Source: Smittia aterrima (Eukaryota; Arthropoda; Insecta; Diptera; Chironomidae). Taken from it: a DNA stretch of 64,000 nucleotides. Below the pieces are notes generated by a model, which was not told the DNA's origin, searched no databases, and saw nothing but the letters and a program-made list of their open reading frames with translations. Within the stretch, counting starts at the first letter, position 1; every line of letters begins with the position of its first letter. Location of the stretch: contig CP093830.1 of NCBI GenBank assembly GCA_033063855.1, positions 4,960,854 to 5,024,853 on the forward strand. The letters are read 5' to 3'. The position numbers and the translations under genes are program-made. This document shows, piece by piece, positions 22,901 to 34,476 of the stretch.

Positions 22901-25784
22901 AGCTGTCGAAACTAAGCAGGAGAAAACGTCCAAGCATGCACCTCGATGCATCGCAAGAAGCACCGCCGTTGAATAAAGACCACTTTGCGATAAAATTATA
23001 GAAGATAAGCTTGTATGATATTTTGAGTTGGAGACGATAAAGTTCCAGAGTGGCATGAGATTTTTGTCCTTAACGCTACGTTCACAGAGTGTCAGGAACA
23101 ATAAATTCGAGAGATGAAATTGTGCCGAGCTGCTCATCTGAACTTCAAAGTTATTCTCAGTTGAGCTATACGAGAAGTCGCTGATTATTTTCCCGGTGTT
23201 TTCATGCTTGCGAGAGTCTTTATCACGAAGATTCTTTTTGATCACGTCGCATTTCTCGTGTCTTTCCTCGACGTTCTTGAGCAAATCGTCAATCAAAGGA
23301 GACATTGGATGTTTGCTTTCCAAAATGAAACTGATTTTGAGAGCCATCGCTGCGATTTGTCGAAGAGCTGGCGTCTCATTGAACATGGCGAGCTTCAAAG
23401 CTGTTTTGATGGGAGGTATACGAGCAATGTTGTAGATCAGCAGAGCTTGCTCGATTTTCTTCTTTCGCAGCATGATATCGCCGGAGAACTCGACACACTC
23501 CGTCATGTTTAGATTAAATGTTTTACAGAAATCATCGCAGAGACCCCAAGATGAGGTGGCGGCCAGCGTCAAGAAGGTCACGTGCGGTTTCTCACTCATT
23601 TCAATACAATAAACAGCTCGCGATGTTACAACCAGGCACTTATCGAAGCTAACACGGGGAAATTGATTCCTTAGCACCTTTCGATCGCAGTCATCGAACT
23701 TCGAAGCAGTCTTTAGCTTTGACTGGTAACTTAAGTACTTTGTGTAAGTTGATTTCACATCAACTTCATTGCTGTTCTCGTTGCCTGACGAGTCGCAATT
23801 TGATTCTTTCTCAACCGAACTCATTTGCATTATGTTCAAAATCTTCTCATCCTTCGGAAAGTTAAATGATTCCAATACAAATCTTTCGGTAAATTCAGTT
23901 TCATCTCCGATTCTCATCGAGGACAAAGTACAACTAACAACACGAATTGTATTTTCACTGGACTCATCAACTCCTTCGTTCTTAATTAAGTTTTCTGAAT
24001 CTTGACTAGAATTTGTTGCTGAAGTGCCAGGATCAGTCATCGAGTTTGACTGTCCAACGGTCGTAATGCAACTACTTGAAGCACTGCCCGACATGACAGG
24101 CGTAGAATCTGTCATGGTTAATGATGAGAGCGAAGTGTTTTGATGAGTGTAAATAACTGAGTCAGTGAGAAGAACATTTTTGGTATTCGGTGGAAGTTTG
24201 TAGAGACAACTCGGGATCATCATTACCTCAATGTTGTGGATCTAAAAGAAATCAAATTGATAAAGAGAATAAAGTGAAATAGTTAGAATTTAACTTACAG
24301 AAAGAGTATCCGAATATGTGTGGAGAGCACTGATAAGATTTTTATTCTGCGATTTTTGTAAAATGAAGAAAGGTCCAGCTGGTGTTGTCAATCTCTCTGG
24401 AACAGTCGCAGCAGTGCTCATCATAGAGTATTGATTCTGATCCTTCAGCTTATCCTTCTCACGAGCTTTAACTCTACTCTCAGCAAGCTTCATCTTTAAG
24501 TTTCCGATCTTTTTTGCGCCAAGATCGCGAAGAGAAAGGAGACGAGACTTCAGATCATTTCCTGTTGATGTGGTCGCTTCATTTTCTCCATTTTCCTTTT
24601 CTAAGACAAAAGAGCTTGATAATGAAGAAACAACTTCCCATTCGCTTTCACTGTCTCGCTGAAATCTTTGATCCAGAACACTTTTTGTTTCAGCAGGAAA
24701 CGTGTATGAAGTCGACTTCTGTTCGAGTAAGATTTTGTACTGCTCTTTGCTTCCAGTATTGATCATTAATGTAACAGCATCCAAGCTGCTATCCTGACAG
24801 ATGATAAACTTTTCAATATAATTCTTTTCTATGATTGTATTTCCAACGAATGGACAGTTGTTCGCCAACACTAAAATGAATAATTTAGTAATTTATTCAG
24901 AGATTGTTTTAGTTGAAACTTCACGACTTACAAACAACTACGATGCAACCATCCGAGTAGCCCAGAATTGCACGATTCTCTTCCAAATGTGTTTTCCACC
25001 AGATCACAGCCGTTGGGTAAGGGCATGATAATGTTGATTCATTTGAGACGGTTGACGTCTCCATAGCTGTTGTTGACGATAAACTCATTTGATTGCTTTC
25101 ACATGGCGTCGATGACGTACTCGAGATGAGTTTATCTGTTCCATCAGTGATTGAATCGCGATGAAAAGATGACGACGTTGAGAGGGACGTCGAGTTTGAA
25201 TTTGGTTTCTGATCACAGTACAGCGAATTGTAGATGCCATTCGAGGTAATGAGCTCATTTACTTTACTGGTGCTGAATTGATCTCGTTTCCCGTCAAGTT
25301 CACGCTGTAGGCGATGGCTCAACACTCGTTTCACTCCATTCCGCTTAAGTAAGTCTGACGGTTGATCAGCAACACGATTCGGACATTTTTGGCTGTTTGG
25401 GCATTCGTGGGGACCGATGAATGGCACGATGAACGAAGAGATCTCGTTAGGTGAAAAGATACATTTGAACGAAACTGATTTATCGCAGATCCCTAAAGCT
25501 GGGACAATATGTAAAGTGTTGTCCAAGCATAAAACTAACAACCATGTCGCTAAAGGATCAAACGCCACATCCTGAATAATTTTCTCATTCAGACGAAACC
25601 ATGAAACTTTCTTGAGTATGACTTCGGCTGTCTCTGTTACGCATCGCAAAATTATTTCGTCCTTGCTGTTGACAACGCAAAGGATTTGCCTCTTAGTTCC
25701 ATCCGCTACATCTGTTGCCGTTGCTAGCTTCACCTCAACGTTGCTGATCAAGGTCTTAAGACTTAGAATCTCTTTTTCCTTCAT
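19940..25784 (-). CDS. Large RCC1-repeat protein, function unassigned
   Basis: Seven exons on the minus strand: 25784-24932, 24870-24299, 24241-22888, 22831-22686, 22633-22541, 22485-22215 and 22158-19940. All are GT-AG with matching phases, giving about 1,835 residues. The start is the first ATG (MKEKEIL); a longer frame opens only with GTG. The N-terminal 1,000 residues contain Ser/Thr-rich linkers and no domain I can name, though the first 120 residues read like beta-propeller blades. From about residue 1060 there are RCC1-type repeats (YLWGRTD, LYTWGWNIYGQLGHGD, LYVFGSNHYGQLGIG, LFMWGKNIEKQLG, LKSFGNNNNGQCG), interrupted by an acidic, low-complexity insert. A 180-residue helical C-terminus follows. 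RCC1 propellers often act as exchange factors or scaffolds for small GTPases. Drosophila claret is one RCC1-repeat candidate, but the match is untested. The gene is divergent from Fsn (313 bp between start codons). Confidence 0.8.
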
Positions 25785-26097
25785 TCTTTGTTGTTGCACT
25801 TGATTTTTCTAAGCCTCTTTTGAATTTTTTCAGTCTCCTACTGTTTCATTTCGAAAACCAAAGTGAACAACACAGTCTTGTCAAATCTGTGAACTTTCTG
25901 ATGATGACTTTATGTTTAATTTTGAGCTTTGAGAACCACAATAATTTAAATAAAAAAGTTTAAGCGAATTTTCGATTTTTTTTAGCAAAGAATAACAAAC
26001 TGACTGCCAAGAAAGCGCTTCCGCAAGAGGGCGACAGTTTTAGACGATTTTGATATAAACATTACAAGAATTCTAGAAAATTAAGTATTAAATTAAA
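25785..26097. promoter_or_regulatory. Shared divergent promoter region, RCC1-repeat gene / Fsn
   Basis: 313 bp separate the minus-strand ATG at 25784 from the plus-strand ATG at 26098, so both 5' UTRs and promoters must lie here. I see no clear TATA box. The length and arrangement suggest a bidirectional, housekeeping-type promoter. Confidence 0.5.
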
Positions 26098-26928
26098 ATG
26101 ACGTTGAACTCTGGCGGTTTCTGCTTTTCTGAGTTGCCGGATGGTCTCCTCGAACATATATTTAGTTATTTGAATCTCGGGGATGTCAGCAACTGCGCTC
26201 GAGTCTGTAAAACTTGGAATCGATTTCTTTGCGATGAAAACAATGAAATTTGGAGAGCTCTCTGCTTGAGGAAACTTTCAGAGAAGGTAAGTCCTTTAAT
26301 TATGATGAATCTTCTCTAAAATCAATTTTATTTGAAGGCTCTGAAGTCTGATCTTCTCCTTTCGGTTCCAAGCTACAAAGCAAAAATGCGAGCGTTCTTC
26401 CATGCTTGGAATCCTCTTGACTGCAGTCGTCACATCTACATCAAACCTAATGCCTTTACACTACATCGAAATCCCGTTGCACAGTCTACAGATGGAGCCA
26501 GAGCGAAGATAGGATTCGAAACGGGAAGACACATTTGGGAGATAATGTGGGAAGGTCCACTTGGAACTGTTGCAATCGTTGGAATCAGCACAAAAGACGC
26601 GATTCTCCAATGTCATGGATATGCTCCACTTCTCGGCTGGGACGATCAATCGTGGGGATGGAATCTCGTTGATAATTATCTTCTTCATAACGGAGACGCA
26701 GGAAACTTCCCATTGCTAACTAATGCTCCAAAGTATCAAGTCGGCGAGAAGATTAAAGTGATTTTAGATTGTGAAAGTCATTGCCTTGCCTTCGAAAAGA
26801 ACAATGAGTTCCTTGGAGTCGCTTTCAGGAATCTCCCAACCAACAAGAAACTTTTCCCGACAGTCACTGCTGTTTACGGGAATACAGAAGTCAGTTTAGT
26901 TTATTGTGGCTATCCTCTCGACGGATAG
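26098..26928 (+). CDS. Fsn: F-box/SPRY protein Fsn (FBXO45 orthologue)
   Basis: Two exons, 26098-26286 and 26338-26928, joined in phase 0 across a 51-bp intron, give 259 residues, matching the family (about 255-286). The F-box (LPDGLLEHIFSYLNLGDVSN, then CARVCKTWNRF) occupies about residues 11-50. A SPRY domain follows from about residue 80 (CSRHIYIKPN, FETGRHIWEI, WGWNLVDNYLLHNGD, EKIKVILDCE, YPLDG at the end). FBXO45/Fsn pairs with the PHR-family RING ligase (Highwire in flies) and Skp1 in an atypical ubiquitin ligase that limits synapse growth through the DLK/Wallenda kinase. Both domains are complete. AATAAA at 27043-27048 is a likely polyadenylation signal. It shares its upstream region with the RCC1-repeat gene on the other strand. 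Confidence 0.95.
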
Positions 26929-27218
26929 ATTCTCTCGCAATCAAATATTTCATTTCTAGTCAACTCAACTCATTCCAAAGTATGTTTGATCTCATAATCT
27001 TTATTTATTTTATATTTAAAGCAATTTCGTGTTCATTGATAAAATAAATATGTTTTAATTTAAAACTTTTAATGAATTGAATTAAATTATTTAAATCGTC
27101 GAATATATTTTGAGGGGATCACAACTTTTAATCCACGAAAATTTTTATTAGACGATTTGTAATCTTCATCACGAATCGAGTGTTAATCAAGTTAATTCGA
27201 TAATTAGAAGTATTCGGC

Positions 27219-28013
27219 ATGACTTTATATCATTTCGGAAATGTGGCCGCTCTCGCTGTGCTGCCAATTTATTTTCTTTATAAATTCTCGGGATTGTAAG
27301 TGAAAACTTTAATTTTCATGAAAATTAATTGAAATTAATAAATTTTCAATTGCAGATCTGAGTATGGTGTCACGAAATGTGTTCATGCTGGAATGATCTA
27401 CATGTTCACGCAATTGTGTAAACTTCTATTCTACACTTTCATGCCAGAAACAGTTTCCGATCCGGCTGGATTTAATATGATTGGAGTAATTAGTTCATTA
27501 AACTTTTGTCAAGTCTCGTGCCTTAAATTTTTTCTCTTTTAGGAATGTCTTCGATGCTCAGCTGATCTCCTTGACTTTGTTGGTCTTGCTTTCGTACTCA
27601 GCAAGATTCCGGGTAAAAGTCATTCAAAGCTTTTGACTGCCGCCGTCGGATGGGCAAGTGCAGAAATCATTTTGTCGAAAGGATTGACGCTCTGGAAGGC
27701 TCGTGGCGCTGAATTCTCATGGATTTACACACAAAAGTCTCTTGAATCGAACATTCTTCTTGTCGTGACTATCGCTGTGACTTGCCTTCTTTGGCTGTTC
27801 TCTCGTCACGACCTCAACCGCAAACTCGTCCCAGTAGTCACTTTCCTTCTTCTCGCGATCGCCTTCCGATCAGTTTGGCTAGACGGAACTTTGATTTTGA
27901 TGGGAATTGGAGCATGGACGAGCTTGTTGATCAAAGGCCTCGTTGCTGTATTTGGATTCGGAATGCCAACTCTTTATCTCTACACAAGCATGTCGCAGTC
28001 GATAACAATGTAG
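27219..28013 (+). CDS. TMEM147: Transmembrane protein 147 orthologue
   Basis: Three exons, 27219-27295, 27356-27485 and 27543-28013, join in consistent phases to give 225 residues, against 224 in mammals. It starts MTLYHFGNVAALAVLPIYF, which is characteristic of the family. Seven hydrophobic segments are visible, including LYHFGNVAALAVLPIYFLY, the IVVTIAVTCLLWLF region and the GLVAVFGFGMPTLYLY region. TMEM147 is an ER and nuclear-envelope membrane protein that associates with the Nicalin-NOMO complex and with Sec61-linked multipass translocons. No truncation is seen. AATAAA lies at 28087-28092, only about 30 bp from the stop codon of the first acyl-CoA-ligase copy on the other strand, so the two genes converge tightly. 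Confidence 0.93.
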
Positions 28014-28123
28014 ATCATTTTAAATAAGTTAAAAGGGAATTCATTCAAGGTCTATCATTTGAAGTGAGTTAAAGGAAAAAAGTGGAAATAAATTTGATAG
28101 GTTCAACTTTATTTAAACGCTGA

Positions 28124-29791
28124 TTACAAGTTTGTCTTGTTCGTAACGATTTCGGTGACGAGCCTCTTGATAATCTTTCCATTTGGTGTTGTAGGCAACT
28201 TTTCGACAAAGTGGACTCCTCCACTCAGATGTTTGAAGTAAACCAATCGCTTAGCGACATATTCTGAAATCATTGCTTCTGTGAGATCCTCAGAATTCTT
28301 CACGACAACAGCAGCTAAAAGATTATCTGCATCGTCATCTGGAATAGCAACAACTGACACAAACTTGACACCTTCGATTGATTCAATGAGACTTTCAATT
28401 TCTCCAAGATTCACTGAGAAACATTGCGACTTGATTATCTGCTTCTTGCGATCGACAATGAACAACATTCCTTGGTTGTCGAAGTAAGCGATGTCTCCGG
28501 ATTTGTAAAATCCTTCGTCGTCATTTGCATCCTTTGAAGCTTCAGGATTTTTGTAATATCCGTGAAATGGGAAATCTCTCCTTTTGACACAAAGTTCTCC
28601 TTGCTCGTTAGGTCCAAGCTTCTTGCCATTCTCATCAACAATTTTCATAAATAAGTTAGGAGAAAATCTGGACCCAACCGAAAAACTTTCTTTAAATTCT
28701 CCTGGTCCTGTCCAAGAGACATAAAAAGTTTCTGTCATCCCGTAAATGATCGTTAGATCTTTCTCTGGAAACACTTCGCTAAATCTTTTTCTCAATGCTT
28801 CTGAATGAATCGATCCCGTTGTAGTTATTCGTTTCAAGCTTTTGTGATTGATATTCGCCAAATCTGATTTCAAGATCGCGCTTACTGTCATATTAGTATC
28901 CTCGATATCTGTTGGATTCCACTTTTGAACAACTTTAGAAAACACTTCTGATGAAATGATTTCTCGTGATATTATTTTGACATCGTTGGTTTTAAAAGCA
29001 ATATCCAGTTGAGAGATAATCCCAACAACCCAGAAAAGAGGATGCACTGTCAACGTAATTGTTGGCTCATCATTCTTGATCCTAACAACTTCGGATAGGG
29101 CACGTGCATGAGTGTAGAGTAAGCCTTTAGGTGAGCTAACGTAATAATATTAGATTAAAATTATAAACTTAAGTTTAAAATTCGTTTACCCTGTCGATCC
29201 AGATGAAAATGCCATCGCAAAAGATTTTTCGTCGGCTCTTTCTTGGAACTTTGTTGGAACAAATCTTTCTTCGTTTTCAGTTGGCAGCAAAAAAGCAGCA
29301 AAGCTTGAGTTGTCGTCATTCTTGTCACAAGGCATAGATAAAACTTGCGAATCGTTTTTCATCTCAGTCAAAGCTTCTTGAACTTTCGTGACGACGTCAG
29401 AGTCACAAAAGACGATTTTAGGCATCGTTTGACCAAACATTTGCTTGATGTCTTCTTTGCCCAATGTAACATCTAAAGCATTCACGGTGGCTCCGATATA
29501 AATGCATGCGAAGAGCAAACAGGAAACTTCGTTGCTTAAACCACAAAAAATTCCAACAATGTCATTCGACTTGATGCCTAACTTCAATAAATTTTGCGCC
29601 ACGCGAATACTTTTTACTCGAAGCTCGTTGCAAGTTAATTCTTGGCCATCGTCATGACAGATTTGGCAGATGCGATCAGGAGTTTCTTTCAAGTTCTCCA
29701 AAATGATATCACCCAAAAATTTGTCCATCGGATATGGATAAGGAACTTTTTCAGTTTCCCAAAGTTTTGTCGCCACATCGAACTTTGCCAT
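28124..29791 (-). CDS. Luciferase/4CL-like acyl-CoA synthetase, array copy 1
   Basis: Exons 29791-29190 and 29135-28124 (54-bp intron, splitting the codon in the ATP-binding loop) give 537 residues. The start MAKFDVA was chosen because it is common to all six copies and has a strong context (AAAATGG), although an in-frame ATG exists six codons upstream. ANL-superfamily motifs are intact: SSGSTGSPKG at about 195-205, YGMTE, the GDIAYFD aspartate, the DRKKQIIKS hinge and PTTPNGKI with the catalytic Lys. This family activates carboxylic or fatty acids with ATP and transfers them to CoA; firefly luciferase is a member. The exact substrate is unknown. The C-terminus is TNKTNL, with no peroxisomal signal. 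Copy 1 carries a unique extra residue before FPFHGYY (KRRDF). Confidence 0.88.
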
Positions 29792-29831
29792 TTTCACAAA
29801 TATGATCAACCTCGTATGAAGTTAAGTCTAC

Positions 29832-29957
29832 AACTGAACGATTTTTTATTTGACTTCCTTTTATATTCTAATCAAGTTTATTCGTAGGTATATTTGTTTA
29901 ATTTTTTGTCTGCGGAAATTCGTAAAAAAGAGAAGAATGAACATTTCGAACTTTATC
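29832..29957 (-). promoter_or_regulatory. Core promoter of array copy 1
   Basis: On the minus strand TATAAAA (29865-29859) lies 30 bp upstream of a TCAGTT initiator (+1 near 29835), giving a 5' UTR of about 44 nt. A GATAAAG element (29957-29951) lies further upstream. Confidence 0.7.
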
Positions 29958-30019
29958 ACAGGTAAAATTATTTAATGACAAAATGTTTGGGCTATAATGT
30001 AGCCGCTACATGAATGCAA

Positions 30020-30270
30020 CAAAGTAATATTCACATTTTTACAAATACGATCAAGTTGATCTGATCAACCTCGTACGAACTTAAGTCTTCAACTGAAAAA
30101 TTCTTTCTATTTCTGTTCCTTTTATTTCCTAGCAAATTCAGTCGTGACTGCTGCACGCGCGCTTATCAAAAAGATGAAACAAGTAATCTCATTTTCAGTT
30201 TATTTGTTCAGTTGCGTAAACCATCTGTGGAAACATAAAAGTTATAAATCAATGTTGTACTTTATCTCGT
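30020..30270 (-). pseudogene. Relic promoter of a lost array copy
   Basis: The sequence aligns with the upstream regions of copies 2 and 3. It includes the near-start segment ending ACATTTTTAC (the initiator ATG position degenerated), the TCAGTT initiator at 30096-30091, an AATAAAA TATA-like box (30126-30120) at the standard 32-bp spacing, and a GATAAAG element (30266-30260). No coding sequence follows; copy 1's own promoter starts immediately downstream. It accounts for the extra length of the copy 1-2 interval. Confidence 0.7.
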
Positions 30271-30541
30271 CTGAAAATATTTGATGACATGTTTACCAAA
30301 AGACATTCAGAACAACAAGAATTGGTTCCATCTTAATGTACTGCCAGTTCATGAGAGTAAAATAGTTCATAGGCCTCAGCAACATTTTGAATAGAATTGT
30401 TTTGAAAAATAAATAATCAAAAGAATGTAGTTGATGGAGATTAAATAATTGCGGAATCATGTTCATATGTTGATTTTGTTTAATCAATATTTCTTTATAT
30501 GTTTTGCTGCTGTATGTTCATTGTACTAAAATTTAAAATTT
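30271..30541. other. Copy 1-2 intergenic remainder
   Basis: AT-rich sequence with no supported gene. It should contain the 3' UTR of copy 2, whose stop codon is at 30542-30544. Confidence 0.5.
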
Positions 30542-32212
30542 TCAATTGTTCAATTCCATCTTCTTTTTAGCGACTTCTATGACTAGTCTTTTAACGATTT
30601 TTCCATTTGGTGTTGTCGGCAACTTATCGACAAAGTGGACTCCTCCACTCAGATGTTTGAAGTAAACCAATCGCTTAGCGACATATTCTGAAACCATTGC
30701 TTCTGTGATATCCTCAGAACTCTTCACGACAACAGCAGCTAAAAGATTATCTGCATCGTCATCTGGAATAGCAACGACTGACACGAACTTGACACCTTCG
30801 ATTGATTCAATGAGACTTTCAATTTCTCCAAGATTCACTGAGAAACATTGCGACTTGATGATCTGCTTCTTGCGATCGACAATGAACAACATTCCTTGGA
30901 TGTCGAAATAAGCGATGTCTCCGGTTTTGTAAAATCCTTCGTCGTCATTTGCATCCTTTGAAGCTTCAGGATTTTTGTAATATCCCTGAAATGGGAAATC
31001 TTTCTTCACGCAAAGCTCTCCTTGCTCGTTAGGTCCAAGCTTCTTGCCATTCTCATTAATAACTTTCATAAAAAAGTTTGGTGAAAAATTAGATCCAACC
31101 GAATTCTTTTCCTTGAACTCTCCTGGTCCTGTCCACGAGATACCAAACATTTCTGTCATCCCATAAAGGATCGTTAGATCTTTCTCTGGAAACACTTCGC
31201 TGAATCTTCTTCTCAATGCTTCTGAATGAATCGATCCCGTCGAAGTTATTCGTTTCAAGCTTTTGTGATTGACGTTCGCTAAATTTGATTTCACGATCGC
31301 GCTTACATTCATCGGATTATCATCAATGTCTGTGGGATTCCACTTTTGTACTATTTCTGAAAAATTCTCAAAATTTAAGATTTTTCGCGAAATTATTTTG
31401 ACATCGTTGGTTTTGAAAGCAATTGCGATTTGCACAACAATTCCAAGAGTCCAAAAGAGAGGATGCACTGATAACGTGATTGTTGGCTCATCATTGTTGA
31501 TCATATAAAATTCAGATAAAGCTTGTGCATGCGTAAAGGCCAAGCCTTTTGGTGAGCTGAAGTGATAAAATTAAATTTAAATTATAACCTTAAGTTTAAA
31601 ATTCGTTTACCCTGTCGATCCAGATGAAAATGCAATCACTAAAGATTTTTCATCGGCTCTTTCTTGGAACTTCGTCGGAACAAAACTGTCTTCATTTTCA
31701 GTTGGCAGCAAAAACGCAGAAAAGCTTGAGTTGTCGTCATTCTTCTCACAAGGCATAGATAAAACTTTCGCATCATTTTTCAACTCATTCAAAGCTTCTT
31801 GAACTTTCGTGACAACGTCAGAGTCACAAAAGACGATTTTAGGCATCGTTTGACCAAACATTTGCTTGATGTCTTCTTTTCCTAAAGTAACATCTAAAGC
31901 ATTCACGGTAGCTCCGATATAAATGCAGGCGAAGAGTAAACAGGAAACCTCGTTGCTTAAACCACACAAAATTCCAACAATGTCATTCGACTTGATGCCC
32001 AACTTCAACAAATTTTGAGCCACGCGAATACTTTTCACTCGTAGTTCGTGACAGGTTAATTCTTGGCCATCGTCATGACAGATTTGGCAGATGCGATCAG
32101 GAGTTTCCTCTAATTTCTCCAAAATGATTTCACCCAAAAATTTGTCCATCGGATATGGATAAGGAACTTTTTCAGTTTCCCATAACGTGGTTGCCACATC
32201 GAACTTTGCCAT
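30542..32212 (-). CDS. Luciferase/4CL-like acyl-CoA synthetase, array copy 2
   Basis: Exons 32212-31611 and 31556-30542 give 538 residues. All catalytic motifs are present (SSGSTGSPKG, YGMTE, DRKKQIIKS, PTTPNGKIVKR). The segment after the intron differs from its neighbours (LAFTHAQALSEFYMINND), in the part of the fold that helps shape the acyl pocket. The tail is KKMELNN followed by TGA. The bases after the stop still match the copy 3 and 5 codons for LKF and then TAG, so a TTA to TGA change shortened the protein by three residues. It has no peroxisomal signal. Confidence 0.88.
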
Positions 32213-32238
32213 TTTCACAAATACGAACTTAAGACTTC

Positions 32239-32433
32239 AACTGAACAATTGTTTCTATATCTGTTCCTTTTATATTCCAAGCAAATTCAGTCTCGGCTGC
32301 CTTGCGATTCGTGAATCACGAGCGTTTATCAAAAAGATGAATCAAATAATCTACTTTGCACTGCAAAGTTTGCAGTTAAGTTGTTTAAGTGTCTGGAAAT
32401 ATAAAAGTGATAAATAAAATTTCGTACTTTATC
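32239..32433 (-). promoter_or_regulatory. Promoter of array copy 2
   Basis: TATAAAA (32274-32268) lies 32 bp before the TCAGTT initiator (+1 near 32242). A GATAAAG motif (32433-32427) sits about 190 bp before +1, in the type A upstream block shared with copies 3 and 6. Confidence 0.7.
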
Positions 32434-32592
32434 TCTTGTTAAATTATTTAATAGTACAAGGCTTGTTCTCAAAAAATATTTTAATTCCACTTAGCAATAG
32501 AAGAAAAGGTTTTTAATTAATTTTTATTCAATCAATATAATATTGACAATATTTCTTTATATAATTTGCTATGTTCATTGTACATATGTTTT

Positions 32593-34272
32593 CTAAAATT
32601 TTAAATTGTTCAATTCGATCTTCTTCGTGACGATTTCGGTGACGAGTCTTTTGTTGATCTTTCCATTTGGTGTTGTAGGCAACTTATCGACAAAGTGGAC
32701 TCCTCCACTAAGATGTTTAAAGTAATCCAATCGCTTAGCGACATATTCTGCAATCATTGCTTCTGTGATATCCTCAGAACTCTTCACGACAACAGCAGCT
32801 ACAAGATTATCTGCATCGTCATCTGGAATAGCAACGACTGACACGAACTTGACACCTTCGATTGATTCAATAAGACTTTCAATTTCTCCAAGATTCACTT
32901 GGAAACATTGCGACTTGACGATCTGCTTCTTGCGATCGACAATGAACAACATTCCTTGGTTGTCGAAGTAAGCGATGTCTCCGGTTTTGTAAAATCCTTC
33001 GTCGTCATTTGCATCCTTTGAAGCTTCAGGATTTTTGTAATATCCGTGAAATAGGAAAATTTTCTTTAGGCAAAGCTCTCCTTGCTCGTTAGGTCCAAGC
33101 TTCTTGCCATTCTCATCAACAACTTTCATAGTCAAGTTTGGAGTGAAAATAGATCCCACCGAATACTTTTGCTTGAACTCTCCTGGTCCTGTCCAAGAGA
33201 CAGTATAGATTTCTGTCATCCCATAAAGGATCGTTAGATCTTTCTCAGGAAACACTTCGCTGAATCTTCTTCTCAATGTTTCTGAATGAATCGACCCCAT
33301 TGATATTATTTGTTTCAAGCTTTTGTGTTTAACATTTGCTAAATTTGATTTAACGATTGCGCTTAAATTCATTGGACAATCATTCATGACTGTTGGATTC
33401 CACTTTTGCACCATTTCCGAAAAATTCTCAAAATTTATAAGTTTTTGCGAAATTATTTTGACATCGTTGGTTTTGAAAGCAATTTCAACTAGAGCAACAA
33501 TCCCAACAACCCAAAAAATAGGATGCGCTGTCAACGTGATTGTTTGCTCATCTGTCTTGATAAAATCAATTTCAGATAAAACACAAGCATGAGTGTAGAG
33601 CAAGCCTTTCGGTGAGCTAAAGTAATTATAACAAATTTAAATGAAAACATTAAGTTTAAAATTAGTTTACCCTGTCGATCCAGATGAAAATGCAATCACT
33701 AAAGATTTTTCGTCGGCTCTTCCTTGGAACTTTGTAGAAACAAATTTTTCTTCGTTTTCAGTTGGCAGCAAAAAAGCAGAAAAGCTTGAGTTGTCGTCAT
33801 TCTTGTCACAAGGCATAGATAAAACTTGCGCATCGTTTTTCATCTCTGTCAAAGCTTCTTGAACTTTCGTGACAATGTCAGAGTCACAAAAGATGATTTT
33901 AGGCATCGTTTGACCAAACATTTGCTTGATGTCTTCTTTGCCCAATGTAACATCTAAAGCATTCACGGTGGCTCCGATATAAATGCAGGCGAAGAGTAAA
34001 CAGGAAACTTCGTTGCTTAAACCACACAATATTCCAACAATGTCATTCGACTTGATGCCCAACTTCAGTAAATTTTGCGCCACGCGAATACTTTTCACTC
34101 GTAGTTCGTGACAGGTTAATTCTTGGCCATCGTCATGACAGATTTGGCAGATGCGATCAGGAGTTTCCTCTAATTTCTCCAAAATGATTTCACCCAAAAA
34201 TTTGTCCATCGGATATGGATAAGGAACTTTTTCAGTTTCCCAAAGTTTTGTTGCCACATCGAACTTTGCCAT
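32593..34272 (-). CDS. Luciferase/4CL-like acyl-CoA synthetase, array copy 3
   Basis: Exons 34272-33671 and 33616-32593 give 541 residues. ATP-binding loop, YGMTE, hinge and catalytic-Lys motifs are intact. It differs from the others at several normally conserved spots: KKIFLFHGYY in place of KKDFPFHGYY, SIFTPNLTMKV in place of the usual SNFSPNFFMKI, and RLDYFKHLSGG. Its N-terminal exon is nearly identical to those of copies 2 and 5. The tail is IELNNLKF, the most common form in the array and not a peroxisomal signal. The enzyme is presumably cytosolic unless another signal is used. Confidence 0.88.
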
Positions 34273-34312
34273 TTTCACAAACACGATCAACCTCGTACGA
34301 AGTTAAGTCTAC

Positions 34313-34442
34313 AACTGAACAATTTATTCTATTTCAGTTCCTTTTATATTCAGAGCAAATTTTAGTCGCGGCTGCTATCTTTTCTTAAATTTTATTTGTT
34401 TAATTGCGTCTTTGAAAATAAAGCGATATCTCGTACTTTATC
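34313..34442 (-). promoter_or_regulatory. Promoter of array copy 3
   Basis: TATAAAA (34348-34342) lies 32 bp from the initiator (+1 near 34316). GATAAAG lies at 34442-34436. The block is type A, closest to the one upstream of copy 6. Confidence 0.7.
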
Positions 34443-34476
34443 TCGAAGAAAATTATTTAATGATTCTTGTCGCAAA

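Noticed and set aside
30705..30911. A 68-residue plus-strand open frame repeated six times (also 28281, 32765, 35251, 37319, 39420) with nearly the same protein
   Set aside because: It is the antisense of the most conserved coding block of the array; conservation follows from the minus-strand gene.
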